DNA from: Actinacidiphila alni
Lineage (GTDB): Bacteria; Actinomycetota; Actinomycetes; Streptomycetales; Streptomycetaceae
Direction: 5' to 3'
Length of the DNA: 64,000 bases
Assembly (NCBI RefSeq): GCF_900112845.1
Contig: NZ_FONG01000004.1
Coordinates: forward strand, 186,001 to 250,000
Part shown: positions 7,938 through 17,650 of the stretch, piece after piece
How the letters are laid out: each line of letters begins with the position of its first letter
Numbering within the stretch: the first letter of the stretch is position 1
Program-made: the position numbers and the translations under genes
Notes under the pieces: model-generated
What the model was told of the DNA's origin: nothing
Database searches by the model: none
What the model saw: the letters and a program-made list of their open reading frames with translations, nothing else

Positions 7938-8063
7938 TACGATGCGAAAAGGGCGGACCGGCGGCCGGGGGTGGGCTGTCGCCTGCCTCAACTCCCGCCC
8001 GGCACCTGTGGGTTGGGACAGCGGGCGACAGTGCGGCGCGGGGGAACGATTGGTGGGGACTTG
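7938..8063 (+). promoter_or_regulatory. Probable promoter and structured leader of the AAA+ ATPase gene
   Basis: A TACGAT -10-like box (7938-7943) precedes a leader of about 115 nt. CTGTCGCC (7976-7983) is complementary to GGCGACAG (8024-8031) and would close a 40-nt element just before the ribosome site. I do not recognise a known riboswitch class. The remainder of the 471-bp gap (7593-8063) holds no supportable gene. Confidence 0.35.
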
Positions 8064-9956
8064 ATGGACTTCGGCACCGAGCGGCCGGGCGCCCCGGCCG
8101 ATCTCGCCTGGCTGCGCGGCGTCGACGCCTACACGATGGGCGCCTACGTCCAGGCCGAGGAGGAGTTCAGGACCGCGGTCCGGATCGACCCCGGCATGGC
8201 CGACGCCTGGCTCGGCCTGCACGCGCTGCGCGCCGACACCGCCACCGCACTGCTCCAGATGTACCGGCACCGCGACCGCTTCGGCGAGCAGCGCGCCGCC
8301 CACCGCAGGACCCTCAACTCCTGGTACTGGCTGGGCTGGTGGGTGCAACCGGTGCTGGAGACCAGCCGCGACCTGCTGCTCGCGCACGCCTCGCACTGGC
8401 TGGACGGCCGCCATGTCGCCGAGCTGGACCGGGCGTTGGCCGACTGTCCACCGGTCGACACCGATCCGCAGGTCCGCTTCCTGCACGCCTGCCGGGCGTA
8501 TCTGGTCAAGGACTGGGAGCGGCTGGTCCGGCACACGGAACCGCTGCTCGGCGATCCCGTACTCGGCATCGAGGCCGGGCTGTTCGGCGGTATGGCCCGG
8601 GTCCGTCTGGAGATGTGCGGCCAGGCGGAACCGCTGCTGTCCGCGGCCCTGATGCGCTGCCGCAGCGAGCAGCCGCAGCGCAAGGAGCTGCGCTACTGGC
8701 TGGCCCGCGCCTACGAGGGCACCGGGCGCACCGCGGCGGCCGTGCCCCTCTACCGCGCCGTGCACCGGGTCGACCCCGCCTTCATGGACACCTCCGCCCG
8801 GCTGGCCGCGATACACGAGACCGACGACGGCCTCGACGAGGGCGCGGGCCTGGCCGCCGTATCGCTGGCCGGGACCGGGCAGGTGATGCCCGAGGGCGGC
8901 GCCGACCTGGAGTCCGCGCTGCTGTCCGACCCCGGTCAGGGCGGCGTCCCCGGCCCGGAGCCGGAGGACCCGCTGCTGTCCGGCGGGGCACTGGAGGACG
9001 ACGTACGCGACCGCTCCGCGTCCCCGCTCGGCGGCCCGCTGCCGGTGCAGCTCCCGATGGGCGGCTCCGACCCCGTACTGCTCACCCAGGCGCTGGCCGA
9101 GCTGGACCGGATGGTCGGCCTCGAGCCGGTCAAGCGCCAGGTGAAGGCGCTGTCCGCGCAGTTGCGGATGGCGCGGCTGCGGGCCGGACAGGGGCTGCCG
9201 GTGCAGCCCCCGAAGCGGCACTTCGTCTTCTCCGGCCCCTCCGGCACCGGCAAGACCACCGTCGCCCGGATCCTCGGCCGGGTCTTCTACGCGCTCGGGC
9301 TGCTCGGCGGCGATCACCTGGTGGAGGCCCAACGCTCCGATCTGGTCGGCGAATTCCTCGGCCAGACCGCGGTCAAGGCCAATGAGCTGATCGATTCGGC
9401 GCTCGGCGGTGTGCTGTTCGTGGACGAGGCGTACGCGCTGTCCAACTCCGGCTACAGCAAGGGCGACGCGTACGGCGACGAGGCGCTCCAGGTGCTGCTC
9501 AAGCGCGCCGAGGACAACCGCGACCGGCTGGTGGTGATCCTCGCGGGCTACCCGGAGGGCATGGACCGGCTGCTGGCCGCCAACCCCGGTCTCAGTTCCC
9601 GCTTCACCACCCGCGTGGACTTCCCCAGCTACCGGCCGCTCGAACTCACCCGGATCGGCGAGGTCCTGGCGGCGGAGAACGGCGACCGCTGGGACGAGGA
9701 ATCCATCGAGGAACTCAAGGCGATCGCCGGACACGTCGTCGACCAGGGCTGGATCGACGAGCTGGGCAACGGCCGGCTGCTGCGCACCCTGTACGAGAAG
9801 AGCTGCGCCTACCGGGACTTGCGTCTTTCGGAGTATCCGGCGACACCGAACCGCGACGAATTGGCGACGCTGCGGCTGCCGGACCTGATGCAGGCGTACG
9901 GGGAAGTGCTGTCCGGGCGCGGCCCGGGGGCGACGCCGTCCGACCCGGTCGAGTAG
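8064..9956 (+). CDS. TPR-like plus AAA+ ATPase (CbxX/SpoVK/EccA type)
   Basis: Cytosolic AAA+ ATPase of 630 residues. The N-terminal half (about 1-270) is helical and TPR-like (DAWLGLHAL, ACRAYLVKDWERL repeats). A flexible acidic linker (about 275-330) leads to one CbxX/CfqX-type AAA+ module with Walker A GPSGTGKT near residue 390, Walker B VLFVDEAY near 450, and sensor/arginine residues in PGLSSRFTTRVDFP. This is the architecture of EccA, the cytosolic ATPase of type VII secretion, and of SpoVK-like proteins. No ecc or ESX genes are in the window, so a type VII role is not supported here. ATG at 8064 follows GGTGGGG; an in-frame start at 7971 would run through the structured leader. Confidence 0.85.
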   Translation: MDFGTERPGAPADLAWLRGVDAYTMGAYVQAEEEFRTAVRIDPGMADAWLGLHALRADTATALLQMYRHRDRFGEQRAAHRRTLNSWYWLGWWVQPVLETSRDLLLAHASHWLDGRHVAELDRALADCPPVDTDPQVRFLHACRAYLVKDWERLVRHTEPLLGDPVLGIEAGLFGGMARVRLEMCGQAEPLLSAALMRCRSEQPQRKELRYWLARAYEGTGRTAAAVPLYRAVHRVDPAFMDTSARLAAIHETDDGLDEGAGLAAVSLAGTGQVMPEGGADLESALLSDPGQGGVPGPEPEDPLLSGGALEDDVRDRSASPLGGPLPVQLPMGGSDPVLLTQALAELDRMVGLEPVKRQVKALSAQLRMARLRAGQGLPVQPPKRHFVFSGPSGTGKTTVARILGRVFYALGLLGGDHLVEAQRSDLVGEFLGQTAVKANELIDSALGGVLFVDEAYALSNSGYSKGDAYGDEALQVLLKRAEDNRDRLVVILAGYPEGMDRLLAANPGLSSRFTTRVDFPSYRPLELTRIGEVLAAENGDRWDEESIEELKAIAGHVVDQGWIDELGNGRLLRTLYEKSCAYRDLRLSEYPATPNRDELATLRLPDLMQAYGEVLSGRGPGATPSDPVE

Positions 9957-9992
9957 CACCGACCGGGCCGGACGTCCGCTCAAGCGCGGGCG

Positions 9993-11129
9993 CTACCGGA
10001 CGAGTTCACCGGAGCCCTCGGCCGACCGCGGATGCGACCGCGGGTGCGCGTGCGGGTGCGGGACCTCCGGGCCCGGTCCCGCGGCACCCGCGGGCTCCTG
10101 CGGGGAGCGGTGCGCCGGGTCCCGCACCTCACCGACCAGCATCTCCAGCACGTCCTCCAGCGCGACGAGCCCCAGCGGCCGCCCCGCGGCGTCCGCCACC
10201 GCCGCCAGATGCGACGCGGCACGCCGCATCGCGGTGAGGGCGTCGTCCAGCGGCAGGTCGGCCCGCAGCGTGGTGATCGGCCGCCACAGCCGCGGCGGCA
10301 CCGGCCGGTCCATGTCGTCGACGTCGAGGACGTCCTTGACGTGGAGATAGCCGAGGAAGGCGCCGTCCGCGTCCGCGACCGGGAACCGCGAATACCCGGT
10401 GCGCACCGTCAGCTCCTCGACCTGCCGCGGGGTCGCGGCCGGGTCCAGGGTGATCAGTTCGGCCGGGGTGAGCAGCACCTCGGTGACCGGGCGGGTGCCC
10501 AACTCCAGCGCGTCCTCAAGGCGTTCCTGCTCGTCGTGGTCGAGCAGCCCGGCCTGCCGGGCGTCCTCGACGAGCACGGTCAGCTCGGCACTGGTGAACA
10601 CCGCGTCCACCTCGTCCTTCGGCTCCACGCCGAAGGCCCGCAGGATCAGCCGGGCGCAGGTGCCGAGCACCGAGATGACCGGGCGGAAGACCCGGGCGAA
10701 GCCGACGAGTCCGGGGCTGAGCCACAGCGCGGTCTTCTCCGGGGCCGCCATCGCCAGGTTCTTCGGCACCATCTCGCCGATCACCAGGTGCAGGAAGACC
10801 ACGACGGCCAGCGCGAGCGCGTAGCCGATCGGGTGCACGAAGTCCTCGGGGATGTGCACCGCCTCGAAGACCGGCTCCAGCAGGTGGGCGACGGTGGGTT
10901 CGGCGACCGCGCCCAGGGTCAGCGAGCAGACGGTGATGCCGAATTGGGCGGCGGCCATCATCTGCGGCAGGTGCTCCAGGCCGTACAGCACCGTACGGGC
11001 CCTGCGCTGCTCGGCGGCGAGCGGTTCGATCTGGCTGCGGCGGACCGAGACCAGGGCGAATTCGGCGCCGACGAAGAAGCCGTTGCCGAGCACCAGCAGG
11101 ACGGCGAAGAGGAGTTGGAGAGCGCTCAT
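9993..11129 (-). CDS. CNNM/CorC-type transporter with CBS pair (second gene)
   Basis: Membrane protein of 378 residues: an N-terminal DUF21/CNNM domain with three to four hydrophobic segments (starting LLFAVLLVLGNGFFVGAEFAL), then a CBS pair (about 200-320) and a variable His/Pro-rich tail. Members act in Mg2+/Co2+ efflux or homeostasis; a hemolysin label is historical. The start ATG at 11129 shares bases with the stop of the preceding gene (TGATG), so the two paralogues are co-translated. It has no full CorC_HlyC domain after the CBS pair, unlike its upstream partner. Confidence 0.87.
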   Translation of the reverse strand: MSALQLLFAVLLVLGNGFFVGAEFALVSVRRSQIEPLAAEQRRARTVLYGLEHLPQMMAAAQFGITVCSLTLGAVAEPTVAHLLEPVFEAVHIPEDFVHPIGYALALAVVVFLHLVIGEMVPKNLAMAAPEKTALWLSPGLVGFARVFRPVISVLGTCARLILRAFGVEPKDEVDAVFTSAELTVLVEDARQAGLLDHDEQERLEDALELGTRPVTEVLLTPAELITLDPAATPRQVEELTVRTGYSRFPVADADGAFLGYLHVKDVLDVDDMDRPVPPRLWRPITTLRADLPLDDALTAMRRAASHLAAVADAAGRPLGLVALEDVLEMLVGEVRDPAHRSPQEPAGAAGPGPEVPHPHAHPRSHPRSAEGSGELVR

Positions 11130-12469
11130 CACCGGCTCGCCTCCCCCGCGACGGCCCCGGCATCGGCGGCGGGCACGATCCGTACCCGCTCGGCCCGGTG
11201 GTGGGTCACGTCGCAGACCAGCAGCCGCCAGCCGGGCAGTTCGGCCTCGTCCCCCGGTTCCGGGATCCGGGCCAGCAGGTCCGCGACGAGTCCGGCGACG
11301 GTCTCGTACGGGCCCTCGGGGGCGTGCAGGCCGATCCTGGCCAGGGTGTCGATCCGGCAGCTGCCGTCGGCGTCCCAGGCGGGTCCGCCCGCCTCCGCGG
11401 TCTGCACCTGCACCAGTTCCGGCAGGTCGGCGGCGTCGTGCTCGTCCCGCACCTCGCCGACCAGTTCCTCGACCAGGTCCTCCAGGGTCACGACCCCCGC
11501 GGTGCCGCCGTACTCGTCCACGACGACCGCGATCGGCTGCTGGCTGCGCAGCATCTCCAGCAGTTGCTGGCCCGGCAGCGTCTCGGGGACGAGCAGCGGG
11601 GCGACCGCGATCGACCCTGCGGGGGTGCGGTTGCGCTGGTCGGCCGGGACGGCGAGGGCGTCCTTGAGATGGACCATGCCGGTGATGTCGTCGAGCCGCT
11701 CACGGTAGACCGGGAAGCGGGACAGGCCGGTGGCCCGGGTCAGATTGAGCACGTCGGCGGCGGTCGCGGTGTCCTCCAGCGCGCTGACCCGGACCCGGGG
11801 CGTCATCACGTTCTCCGCGATGAGGTCGCCGAGCGACAGGGTGCGCACGAAGAGGTCGGCGGTGTCCTGCTCCAGGGCGCCGGCCTGGGCCGAGTGCCGG
11901 GCGAGCGAGACCAGTTCCGTGGGGGTACGGGCCGAGGCGAGTTCGTCGGCGGGCTCCACGCCCAGCATCCGCACCAGCCGGTTGGCCGCCGCGTTGAGCA
12001 CCTCGATGACGGGCCGGAAGACCCGGGAGAAGGCGCGCTGCGGTCCGGCCACCACACGGGCGACGGCCAGCGGGCGGGAGACCGCCCAGTTCTTGGGGAC
12101 GAGTTCGCCGATCACCATCTGGACGGCGGAGGCGACCATCATGCCGACGACGACGGCGATGCCGGGTGCCGCGCCGTCCGGGACGCCGACCGAGGCGAGC
12201 GGGTCGGTGAGCAGGTCGGCGAGCGCCGGCTCGGCGAGCATGCCGACCACCAGGGAGGTGATGGTGATGCCGAGCTGGGTGCCGGAGAGCTGGAAGGAGA
12301 GTTTGCGCAGGGCCGCGACGACGCTGCGGGCCCGCCGGTCGCCGGCTTGCGCGGCGCGTTCGGCCGCGGGCCGTTCCACGGTCACCAGGCCGAATTCGGC
12401 GGCGACGAAGAAGCCGTTGGCGAGGATCAGGACGAGGGCTGCCGCGAGCAGCAGCAGTGAGGTGCTCAT
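11129..12469 (-). CDS. CNNM/CorC-type transporter with CBS pair and CorC domain (first gene)
   Basis: Paralogue of the following gene, 446 residues. DUF21 membrane domain (LILANGFFVAAEFGLVTV; about 1-195), CBS pair (about 210-340, including VVDEYGGTAGVVTLEDLVEELVG split by a turn), and a C-terminal CorC_HlyC domain (about 350-430). Predicted cation transport or homeostasis. First gene of a two-gene operon. The 269-bp gap before it (12470-12738) holds a short palindrome (GAGTGTCACTC at 12543-12553) but no gene. Confidence 0.88.
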   Translation of the reverse strand: MSTSLLLLAAALVLILANGFFVAAEFGLVTVERPAAERAAQAGDRRARSVVAALRKLSFQLSGTQLGITITSLVVGMLAEPALADLLTDPLASVGVPDGAAPGIAVVVGMMVASAVQMVIGELVPKNWAVSRPLAVARVVAGPQRAFSRVFRPVIEVLNAAANRLVRMLGVEPADELASARTPTELVSLARHSAQAGALEQDTADLFVRTLSLGDLIAENVMTPRVRVSALEDTATAADVLNLTRATGLSRFPVYRERLDDITGMVHLKDALAVPADQRNRTPAGSIAVAPLLVPETLPGQQLLEMLRSQQPIAVVVDEYGGTAGVVTLEDLVEELVGEVRDEHDAADLPELVQVQTAEAGGPAWDADGSCRIDTLARIGLHAPEGPYETVAGLVADLLARIPEPGDEAELPGWRLLVCDVTHHRAERVRIVPAADAGAVAGEASR

Positions 12470-12738
12470 GAGGCCGCCGCTCCGGATTCCCGGGTGGGAG
12501 GGGCGGCGCAGGTACTACCGGACGGTTCGTCCATCGGGGTGTGAGTGTCACTCCTTGGTTGGTCGGGGCCCCGCGGGCGGTGCACCAGCGGTGCGGGGCG
12601 AGCGCGGTGGGCGCCGTTCGTCCCCAGAGTAGCCATTGGCGCGGCGCGGGCGAAGGACGGCGGCCGCCGGTTCCGGTCCCGCGGCCGGTCCTTACGGCCG
12701 GCGCGGGGCCCGGAAGGGGCCGTACGGGGACGGCGGGG

Positions 12739-13236
12739 TCAGTGGTCGGCCGCCGCGGCGCCGTGGGCCTCGCCGAGCGTCTCCACCAGCGAGCGCAGCA
12801 GCCGGGCGTCACCGAGCGCCTGCTGCTTGGCGATTCCGGGCTGGATGCCCATCGCGGCGAGCGTCGTGCCGTCGGCGAGGTCCAGGTGGACCCAGGCGTC
12901 GCCGGGCCGCAGATTGACCCGCAGCACCTCGGCCCAGGCCAGCTGCCGCTTCACCGTGAGATTCACCACGGTGATCCCCTCGGCGGCCACCACCACCTTG
13001 GGGCGGCTGAGCAGCGCGAGCGTCGCGGCGATCAGCACGCCGAGCACGATCACCGTGGCCCGGTCGCCGGTGCTCCACGGGCTCGCGCCGTCGTGCGGCA
13101 TCAGCAGCGCGACGATCGTGAGCGCCACCATCAGCGCGACGCCCAGCGTCAGCAGCACCACCCGGGTGAGCACCGGCCGGAACGTACGCGGCAGTCCGGC
13201 CAGTGCGTCCCGGACCCCTTCCCCGGTGCCGGTCAC
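12739..13236 (-). CDS. PH-domain membrane protein downstream of hisG
   Basis: Small protein of 165 residues with two hydrophobic segments (about 25-46 and 60-78) followed by a PH-like beta domain (SRPKVVVAAEGITVVNLTV onwards, about 78-130), the bacterial PH architecture found in membrane-anchored actinobacterial proteins. Function unknown. Its GTG start overlaps the hisG stop by 4 bp, so it is translated with the histidine enzyme. Conserved linkage to hisG in streptomycetes is from memory. Confidence 0.8.
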   Translation of the reverse strand: MTGTGEGVRDALAGLPRTFRPVLTRVVLLTLGVALMVALTIVALLMPHDGASPWSTGDRATVIVLGVLIAATLALLSRPKVVVAAEGITVVNLTVKRQLAWAEVLRVNLRPGDAWVHLDLADGTTLAAMGIQPGIAKQQALGDARLLRSLVETLGEAHGAAAADH

Positions 13237-14081
13237 AGGCGTGCGGCGTGGATGCCGGTGGTCAGGATCGCGCGGGCGCCGAGGTCGTACAGCTCGTCCA
13301 TGATCCGCTGCGCGTCGCTGGTCGGGACCATGGCGCGGACCGCGACCCAGCCCTCGTGGTGCAGCGGCGAGACGGTGGGCGACTCCAGGCCGGGGGTGAG
13401 GGCGACGGCCTTCTCGACCTGCTCGACGCGGATGTCGTAGTCCATCATCACGTAGCGCCGGGCGACCAGGACGCCCTGCAGGCGGCGCAGGAACTGCTGC
13501 ACCTTGGGGTCGTCGGCAGGAGCCCCGGTCCGCCGGACCACCACCGCCTCGGACTCCATGATCGGCTCGCCGAAGGTCTCGAGACCGGCGTTGCGCAGCG
13601 AAGTGCCGGTCTCCACCACATCGGCGATGGCGTGCGCGACACCGAGCTGGATGGCGGTCTCGACGGCTCCGTCGAGGTGGACGACGGCGGCCTCGATGCC
13701 GTTGTCCGCCAGGTGCTTCTCGACGACGCCCTCGTACGAGGTCGCCACCGTCTTCCCGTTCAGGTCCTGGACGCTCTCGGCGGTGCCGGGCTCGGCGGCG
13801 TAGCGGAAGGTGGAGCGGGCGAAGCCGAGCTGCAGGATCTCCTCGGCGCTGGCGCCGGAGTCCAGCAGCAGGTCACGGCCGGTGATGCCGATGTCGAGGC
13901 GGCCCGAGCTGACGTAGATCGCGATGTCGCGCGGGCGCAGGTAGAAGAACTCCACGTCATTGGCGCTGTCGACGAGGACGAGTTCCTTGGACTCCTTGCG
14001 CTGGCGGTAGCCGGCCTCATGGAGCATGGCCGCCGCGGGTCCGGACAGTGAGCCCTTGTTGGGGACGGCGATGCGCAGCAT
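13233..14081 (-). CDS. hisG: ATP phosphoribosyltransferase, long form
   Basis: First enzyme of histidine synthesis: ATP + PRPP to phosphoribosyl-ATP. 282 residues, the long HisG_L form with a C-terminal ACT-like regulatory domain (about 210-282) that binds histidine for feedback inhibition, so no HisZ partner is needed. Characteristic segments are LRIAVPNKGSLSGPA at the N-terminus, GRLDIGITGRDLL and the PRPP loop region ELDGAVETAIQLG-like (VHLDGAVETAIQLGVAHAI). Follows hisE by 121 bp; overlaps the PH-like gene by 4 bp. Confidence 0.97.
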   Translation of the reverse strand: MLRIAVPNKGSLSGPAAAMLHEAGYRQRKESKELVLVDSANDVEFFYLRPRDIAIYVSSGRLDIGITGRDLLLDSGASAEEILQLGFARSTFRYAAEPGTAESVQDLNGKTVATSYEGVVEKHLADNGIEAAVVHLDGAVETAIQLGVAHAIADVVETGTSLRNAGLETFGEPIMESEAVVVRRTGAPADDPKVQQFLRRLQGVLVARRYVMMDYDIRVEQVEKAVALTPGLESPTVSPLHHEGWVAVRAMVPTSDAQRIMDELYDLGARAILTTGIHAARL

Positions 14082-14202
14082 GAGGACGGCTTCCTTGTCT
14101 GGGGAGTCTGGAGTCTGACGTTTCGGGTGTCTGCGTGGTCGTACAGGTGGCGGGGAAACGCCCGGGGCTCCGGCCTCGCGGAGCCCCGAGGGGCCGTACG
14201 GC

Positions 14203-14475
14203 TCAGAGATGGGCGTAGACGTCGTCCAGGGAGATCCCCCGGGCGACCATCATCACCTGAACGTGGTACAGCAGTTGGGAGATCTCCTCGGCGGTGGCGT
14301 CGGCGCCCTCGTACTCGGCGGCCATCCACACCTCGGCCGCCTCCTCGACGACCTTCTTGCCGATCGCGTGAACACCCTTGCCGACCAGCTCGGCGGTGCG
14401 GGACGTGCTGGGGTCGCCGGTGGCGGCCTTGTGCCGGAGCTCGGTGAAGAGTTCCTCGAATGTCTTGTTGGCCAT
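14203..14475 (-). CDS. hisE: Phosphoribosyl-ATP pyrophosphatase
   Basis: Second step of histidine synthesis: hydrolyses phosphoribosyl-ATP to phosphoribosyl-AMP and pyrophosphate. 90 residues, a typical stand-alone HisE with the MazG-like helix motif [17 protein letters not shown], where the paired Glu bind Mg2+. Lies 34 bp after ribH and upstream of hisG on the same strand, so it may be co-transcribed with the riboflavin genes. Confidence 0.97.
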   Translation of the reverse strand: MANKTFEELFTELRHKAATGDPSTSRTAELVGKGVHAIGKKVVEEAAEVWMAAEYEGADATAEEISQLLYHVQVMMVARGISLDDVYAHL

Positions 14476-14509
14476 GGTGATGCCTAGCCTACGGGGAACC
14501 GCCGCCTGC

Positions 14510-14995
14510 TCAGCGCCAGGGTTCGGAGACCGAGCGCAGGATGGTGGCGGTGGCGACGGCCGCGGTGACCGCTTCGTGCCCCTTGTCCTCGTTCGAGCCG
14601 GGCAGTCCCGCCCGGTCCAGCGCCTGCTCCTCGGTGTCGCAGGTGAGGATGCCGAAGCCGACGGGCACGCCGCTCTCCACCGCGACCTGGGTCAGGCCGG
14701 CGGTGACGCCCTGCGAGACGTACTCGAAGTGCGGGGTGCCGCCGCGGATGATCACGCCGAGCGCGACGATCGCGTCGTAGCCGCGGCCCGCCAGCACCTT
14801 GGCGACCACCGGCAGTTCGAAGCTGCCGGGCACGCGCAGCAGCGTCGGCTCCTCGATGCCGAGGTCGTGCAGGGCACGTACGGCCCCGTCGACGAGGCCG
14901 TCCATCACCTGGGTGTGCCACTGCGCCGCGATCACGGCGACACGCAGGTCGCCGCAGTTCTTCACGGTCAGCTCGGGGGCGCCCTTACCGCTCAC
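14510..14995 (-). CDS. ribH: 6,7-dimethyl-8-ribityllumazine synthase
   Basis: Condenses the ribityl-pyrimidine with 3,4-dihydroxy-2-butanone 4-phosphate to form lumazine. 161 residues with hallmark motifs [25 protein letters not shown] (substrate loop) and the catalytic His region. GTG start. It follows ribBA after a 64-bp spacer made of a short repeat. Last rib gene of the operon; hisE follows. Confidence 0.97.
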   Translation of the reverse strand: MSGKGAPELTVKNCGDLRVAVIAAQWHTQVMDGLVDGAVRALHDLGIEEPTLLRVPGSFELPVVAKVLAGRGYDAIVALGVIIRGGTPHFEYVSQGVTAGLTQVAVESGVPVGFGILTCDTEEQALDRAGLPGSNEDKGHEAVTAAVATATILRSVSEPWR

Positions 14996-15000
14996 TTCTC

Positions 15001-15061
15001 TCCTCGGTGCTTGGTGCTTGCTCGGTGCTCAGTGCTAGGTGCTTGGTGCTTGGTCGGTGCT
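15001..15061. repeat. Degenerate GGTGCTT tandem repeat between ribBA and ribH
   Basis: About seven copies of GGTGCT or close variants with a 7-10 bp period fill nearly the entire ribBA-ribH spacer and end on the ribBA stop codon. It leaves ribH with no clear ribosome site on the minus strand except GAGAAG close to its GTG. Confidence 0.7.
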
Positions 15062-16352
15062 ACTGGTTGGCGCAGGTGGTGCTCTGGCCCGCGTCGAGCC
15101 AGGGCAGGTCGTGGCCCATCCGGTCCCGCTTGGTGCGCAGATACCGCAGATTGTGCTCCCCCGCGGCGACCGGCATCGGTTCCCGGCCCAGCACGTCGAG
15201 TCCGTGCCGCACCAGCGCGCCGGTCTTGGCGGGGTTGTTGGTCATCAGCCGCAGGGAACGGACCCCGAGGTCGGCCAGGATCTGCGCGGCGGCGCCGTAG
15301 TCGCGGGCGTCGGCGGGCAGCCCGAGTTCGAGGTTGGCGTCCAGGGTGTCCCGGCCGCGCTCCTGGAGTTCGTAGGCGCGCAGCTTGGACAGCAGGCCGA
15401 TGCCGCGGCCCTCGTGGCCGCGCAGGTACAGCACCACGCCGCGGCCCTCCTCGGCGACCCTGCGCAGCGCGGTCTGCAACTGCGGGCCGCAGTCGCAGCG
15501 CTGCGAGCCGAAGACGTCACCGGTCAGGCACTCGGAGTGCACCCGGACCAGGACGTCCGTCCCGTCGCCGATGTCGCCCGCGACCAGCGCGATGTGCTCC
15601 ACGCCGTCGGTGGTGGAGCGGTAGCCGAAGGCCCGGAAGTCGCCGAAGGCGGTCGGCAGGGTCGTCTCGGCCTCGCGGCGGACGGTGGGCTCGGAGGAGC
15701 GGCGGTAGGCGATCAGGTCCTCGATGGAGATGATCGTCAGGCCGTGCTTGCGGGCGAAGGGCACCAGCTGCGGCAGCCGGGCCATGGTGCCGTCCTCCAG
15801 GGCGATCTCGACGATCGCGGCGGCGGGCCGCAGTCCGGCGAGCCGGGCCAGGTCGATGCCGGCCTCGGTGTGACCGTTGCGGACGAGGACGCCGCCGACC
15901 CTGGCGCGCAGCGGGAAGACATGGCCGGGCCGGACGAAGTCGGTGGCCGCCGCGGTGGGTTCGGCGAGCAGCCGGATGGTGGTGGCCCGGTCGGCGGCGG
16001 AGATGCCGGTGCTGACGCCGTGCTCGGCGCCGGCGTCCACCGAGACGGTGAAGGCGGTGCGCATGGACTCGGTGTTGGCGTCGACCATCTGCGGCAGGTC
16101 GAGCCGGTCGAGCGCGGAGCCCTCCATGGGCACGCAGATCAGGCCGCGGCACTCGCTCATCATGAAGGCGACGATCTCGGGGGTGATCTTCTCGGCGGCG
16201 ACGATCAGGTCGCCCTCGTTCTCCCGGTTCTCGTCGTCGACCACCACGACCGGGCGTCCGGCGGCGATGTCGGCGATGGCGCGTTCGACCGGGTCGAGGA
16301 CCAGATCGCCGTCGTCGTACCAGTCGTTGTGCAGTGCGGTCACGGCGTTCAT
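15060..16352 (-). CDS. ribBA: Bifunctional DHBP synthase / GTP cyclohydrolase II
   Basis: Supplies both branches of riboflavin synthesis. 430 residues: the N-terminal RibB domain (about 20-215) carries the acidic motif [12 protein letters not shown] and the C-terminal RibA domain (about 220-420) has zinc ligands in [17 protein letters not shown] and the GTP-binding segment [14 protein letters not shown] at 16352 overlaps the stop of the upstream transporter by 4 bp (ATGA), which decides the start; a longer reading frame to 16973 is only the shadow of that transporter. Confidence 0.97.
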   Translation of the reverse strand: MNAVTALHNDWYDDGDLVLDPVERAIADIAAGRPVVVVDDENRENEGDLIVAAEKITPEIVAFMMSECRGLICVPMEGSALDRLDLPQMVDANTESMRTAFTVSVDAGAEHGVSTGISAADRATTIRLLAEPTAAATDFVRPGHVFPLRARVGGVLVRNGHTEAGIDLARLAGLRPAAAIVEIALEDGTMARLPQLVPFARKHGLTIISIEDLIAYRRSSEPTVRREAETTLPTAFGDFRAFGYRSTTDGVEHIALVAGDIGDGTDVLVRVHSECLTGDVFGSQRCDCGPQLQTALRRVAEEGRGVVLYLRGHEGRGIGLLSKLRAYELQERGRDTLDANLELGLPADARDYGAAAQILADLGVRSLRLMTNNPAKTGALVRHGLDVLGREPMPVAAGEHNLRYLRTKRDRMGHDLPWLDAGQSTTCANQ

Positions 16353-17032
16353 GCCGTCACTCCCTCCGGGGCGGTGGTGCTCGGCGAGGTGGTCTGCGGC
16401 GTGTCCGAGGTGCTCGGGGCGGTCCTGGTCTGCTGCCACCAGGCGTACATCCCGACGATCACGAGGAAGAAGTAGATGATGTAGACGAGGCCGGAGAACG
16501 GCAGCCCGCTGTGGAAGTTCAGCGGCACGCCGACGGCGTCCACGGCCAGCCAGGCGAACCAGAACTCGACCCAGCCGCGGGCCTGCGCGACCATCGCCGC
16601 CAGCGTGCCGACGAAGATGTACGCGTCCGGCCAGGGGTTCCAGGACAGCGACGGGTAGGCCAGGAAGAGCGAGGCCACGGCGACGGTGCCGAGGCCCGTG
16701 GCGACGACGAGAAGCGCGCGTTCCTTCCAGGTGGCGAAGCGGATCGCGAGCCGTCCGGTGCCGTCCCGGCCGCGCCGCCACTGGTACCAGCCCCAGACGG
16801 CGACGGTGATCACCACGAACTGCTTGCCGACGCCGCCGCCGAGGTGCGCCGCCCAGAAGGCGGCCACCAGGACGGCGCCGGACAGCAGTTGGACCGGCCA
16901 GGTGAGCATCGCGCGCCGCCAGCCGAGGGCGAGCGCGCCGAGGCCCAGCAGATTGCCGATCATGTCCGACCACATGACGTGCTGGTCGAAGGCGGTGAAC
17001 GCCTCACTGTTCAGCCAGTGCAGGGCGCTCAT
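16349..17032 (-). CDS. ribM: RibM/PnuC-family flavin transporter in the rib operon
   Basis: Integral membrane protein of 227 residues with seven or so hydrophobic segments and the PnuC-family signature around [21 protein letters not shown]. PnuC members import vitamins by facilitated diffusion. Because it is embedded between ribE and ribBA under an FMN riboswitch, the flavin-specific member RibM (riboflavin/roseoflavin uptake, characterised in S. davawensis) is the best call rather than an NMN transporter. Start and stop both overlap neighbours by 4 bp, so translation is coupled. Confidence 0.85.
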   Translation of the reverse strand: MSALHWLNSEAFTAFDQHVMWSDMIGNLLGLGALALGWRRAMLTWPVQLLSGAVLVAAFWAAHLGGGVGKQFVVITVAVWGWYQWRRGRDGTGRLAIRFATWKERALLVVATGLGTVAVASLFLAYPSLSWNPWPDAYIFVGTLAAMVAQARGWVEFWFAWLAVDAVGVPLNFHSGLPFSGLVYIIYFFLVIVGMYAWWQQTRTAPSTSDTPQTTSPSTTAPEGVTA

Positions 17033-17649
17033 GCGGTGGCCCCCGGATCCGGCGCGGCGGCCCGCTCGCCGAGCATCCGCTCGACGTACTTGGCGATCAC
17101 GTCGACTTCGAGGTTGACCGGGTCGCCGGGCTGCTTGATGCCCAGGGTGGTCAGCGCGAGGGTGGTCGGGATGAGGCTGACGGTGAAGTAGTCGGCGCCG
17201 GCGTCCACCACGGTCAGGCTGATGCCGTCGACGGTGATGGAGCCCTTCTCGACCACGTAGCGGGTCAGGTCGGCGGGCAGCGAGATCTTGACGATCTCCC
17301 AGTGCTCGGCGGGCTTGCGCTCGACGACCACTCCGGTGCCGTCCACGTGGCCCTGCACGAGGTGGCCGCCGAGCCGTCCGCCGAGCGCCATCGGGCGCTC
17401 CAGGTTGACCCGCGAGCCGGGACCGAGGGCGCCGAGGCTGGAGCGGTTGAGCGTCTCGGCCATCACATCGGCGGTGAACTCGCCGTCGCCGAATTCCACC
17501 ACCGTCAGGCAGACACCGTTGACGGCGATCGAGTCGCCGTGCTTGGCGCCCTCGGTCACCACGGGCCCGCGGACCCGGAAGCGGCTGGCGTCGCCCTGGT
17601 CCTCGACGCCGGTGATCTCACCCAGTTCTTCGACGATTCCGGTGAACAC
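17029..17649 (-). CDS. ribE: Riboflavin synthase alpha subunit
   Basis: Dismutates two lumazines to riboflavin. 206 residues with the expected internal duplication: MFTGIVEELGEI begins repeat 1 and GHLVQGHVDGTG begins repeat 2; each half has the ligand-binding serine/threonine strands (VNGVCLTV and VDGISLTV). GTG start at 17649, one base after the ribD stop. The tail overlaps ribM by 4 bp. Confidence 0.97.
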   Translation of the reverse strand: MFTGIVEELGEITGVEDQGDASRFRVRGPVVTEGAKHGDSIAVNGVCLTVVEFGDGEFTADVMAETLNRSSLGALGPGSRVNLERPMALGGRLGGHLVQGHVDGTGVVVERKPAEHWEIVKISLPADLTRYVVEKGSITVDGISLTVVDAGADYFTVSLIPTTLALTTLGIKQPGDPVNLEVDVIAKYVERMLGERAAAPDPGATA

Positions 17650-17650
17650 T

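Noticed and set aside
8064..9956. Type VII secretion locus
   Set aside because: Only an EccA-like ATPase is present; no EsxA/B, EccB-E or mycosin genes nearby.
9993..12469. Hemolysins
   Set aside because: The CBS/CorC family carries a historical hemolysin label; the domains indicate cation homeostasis.
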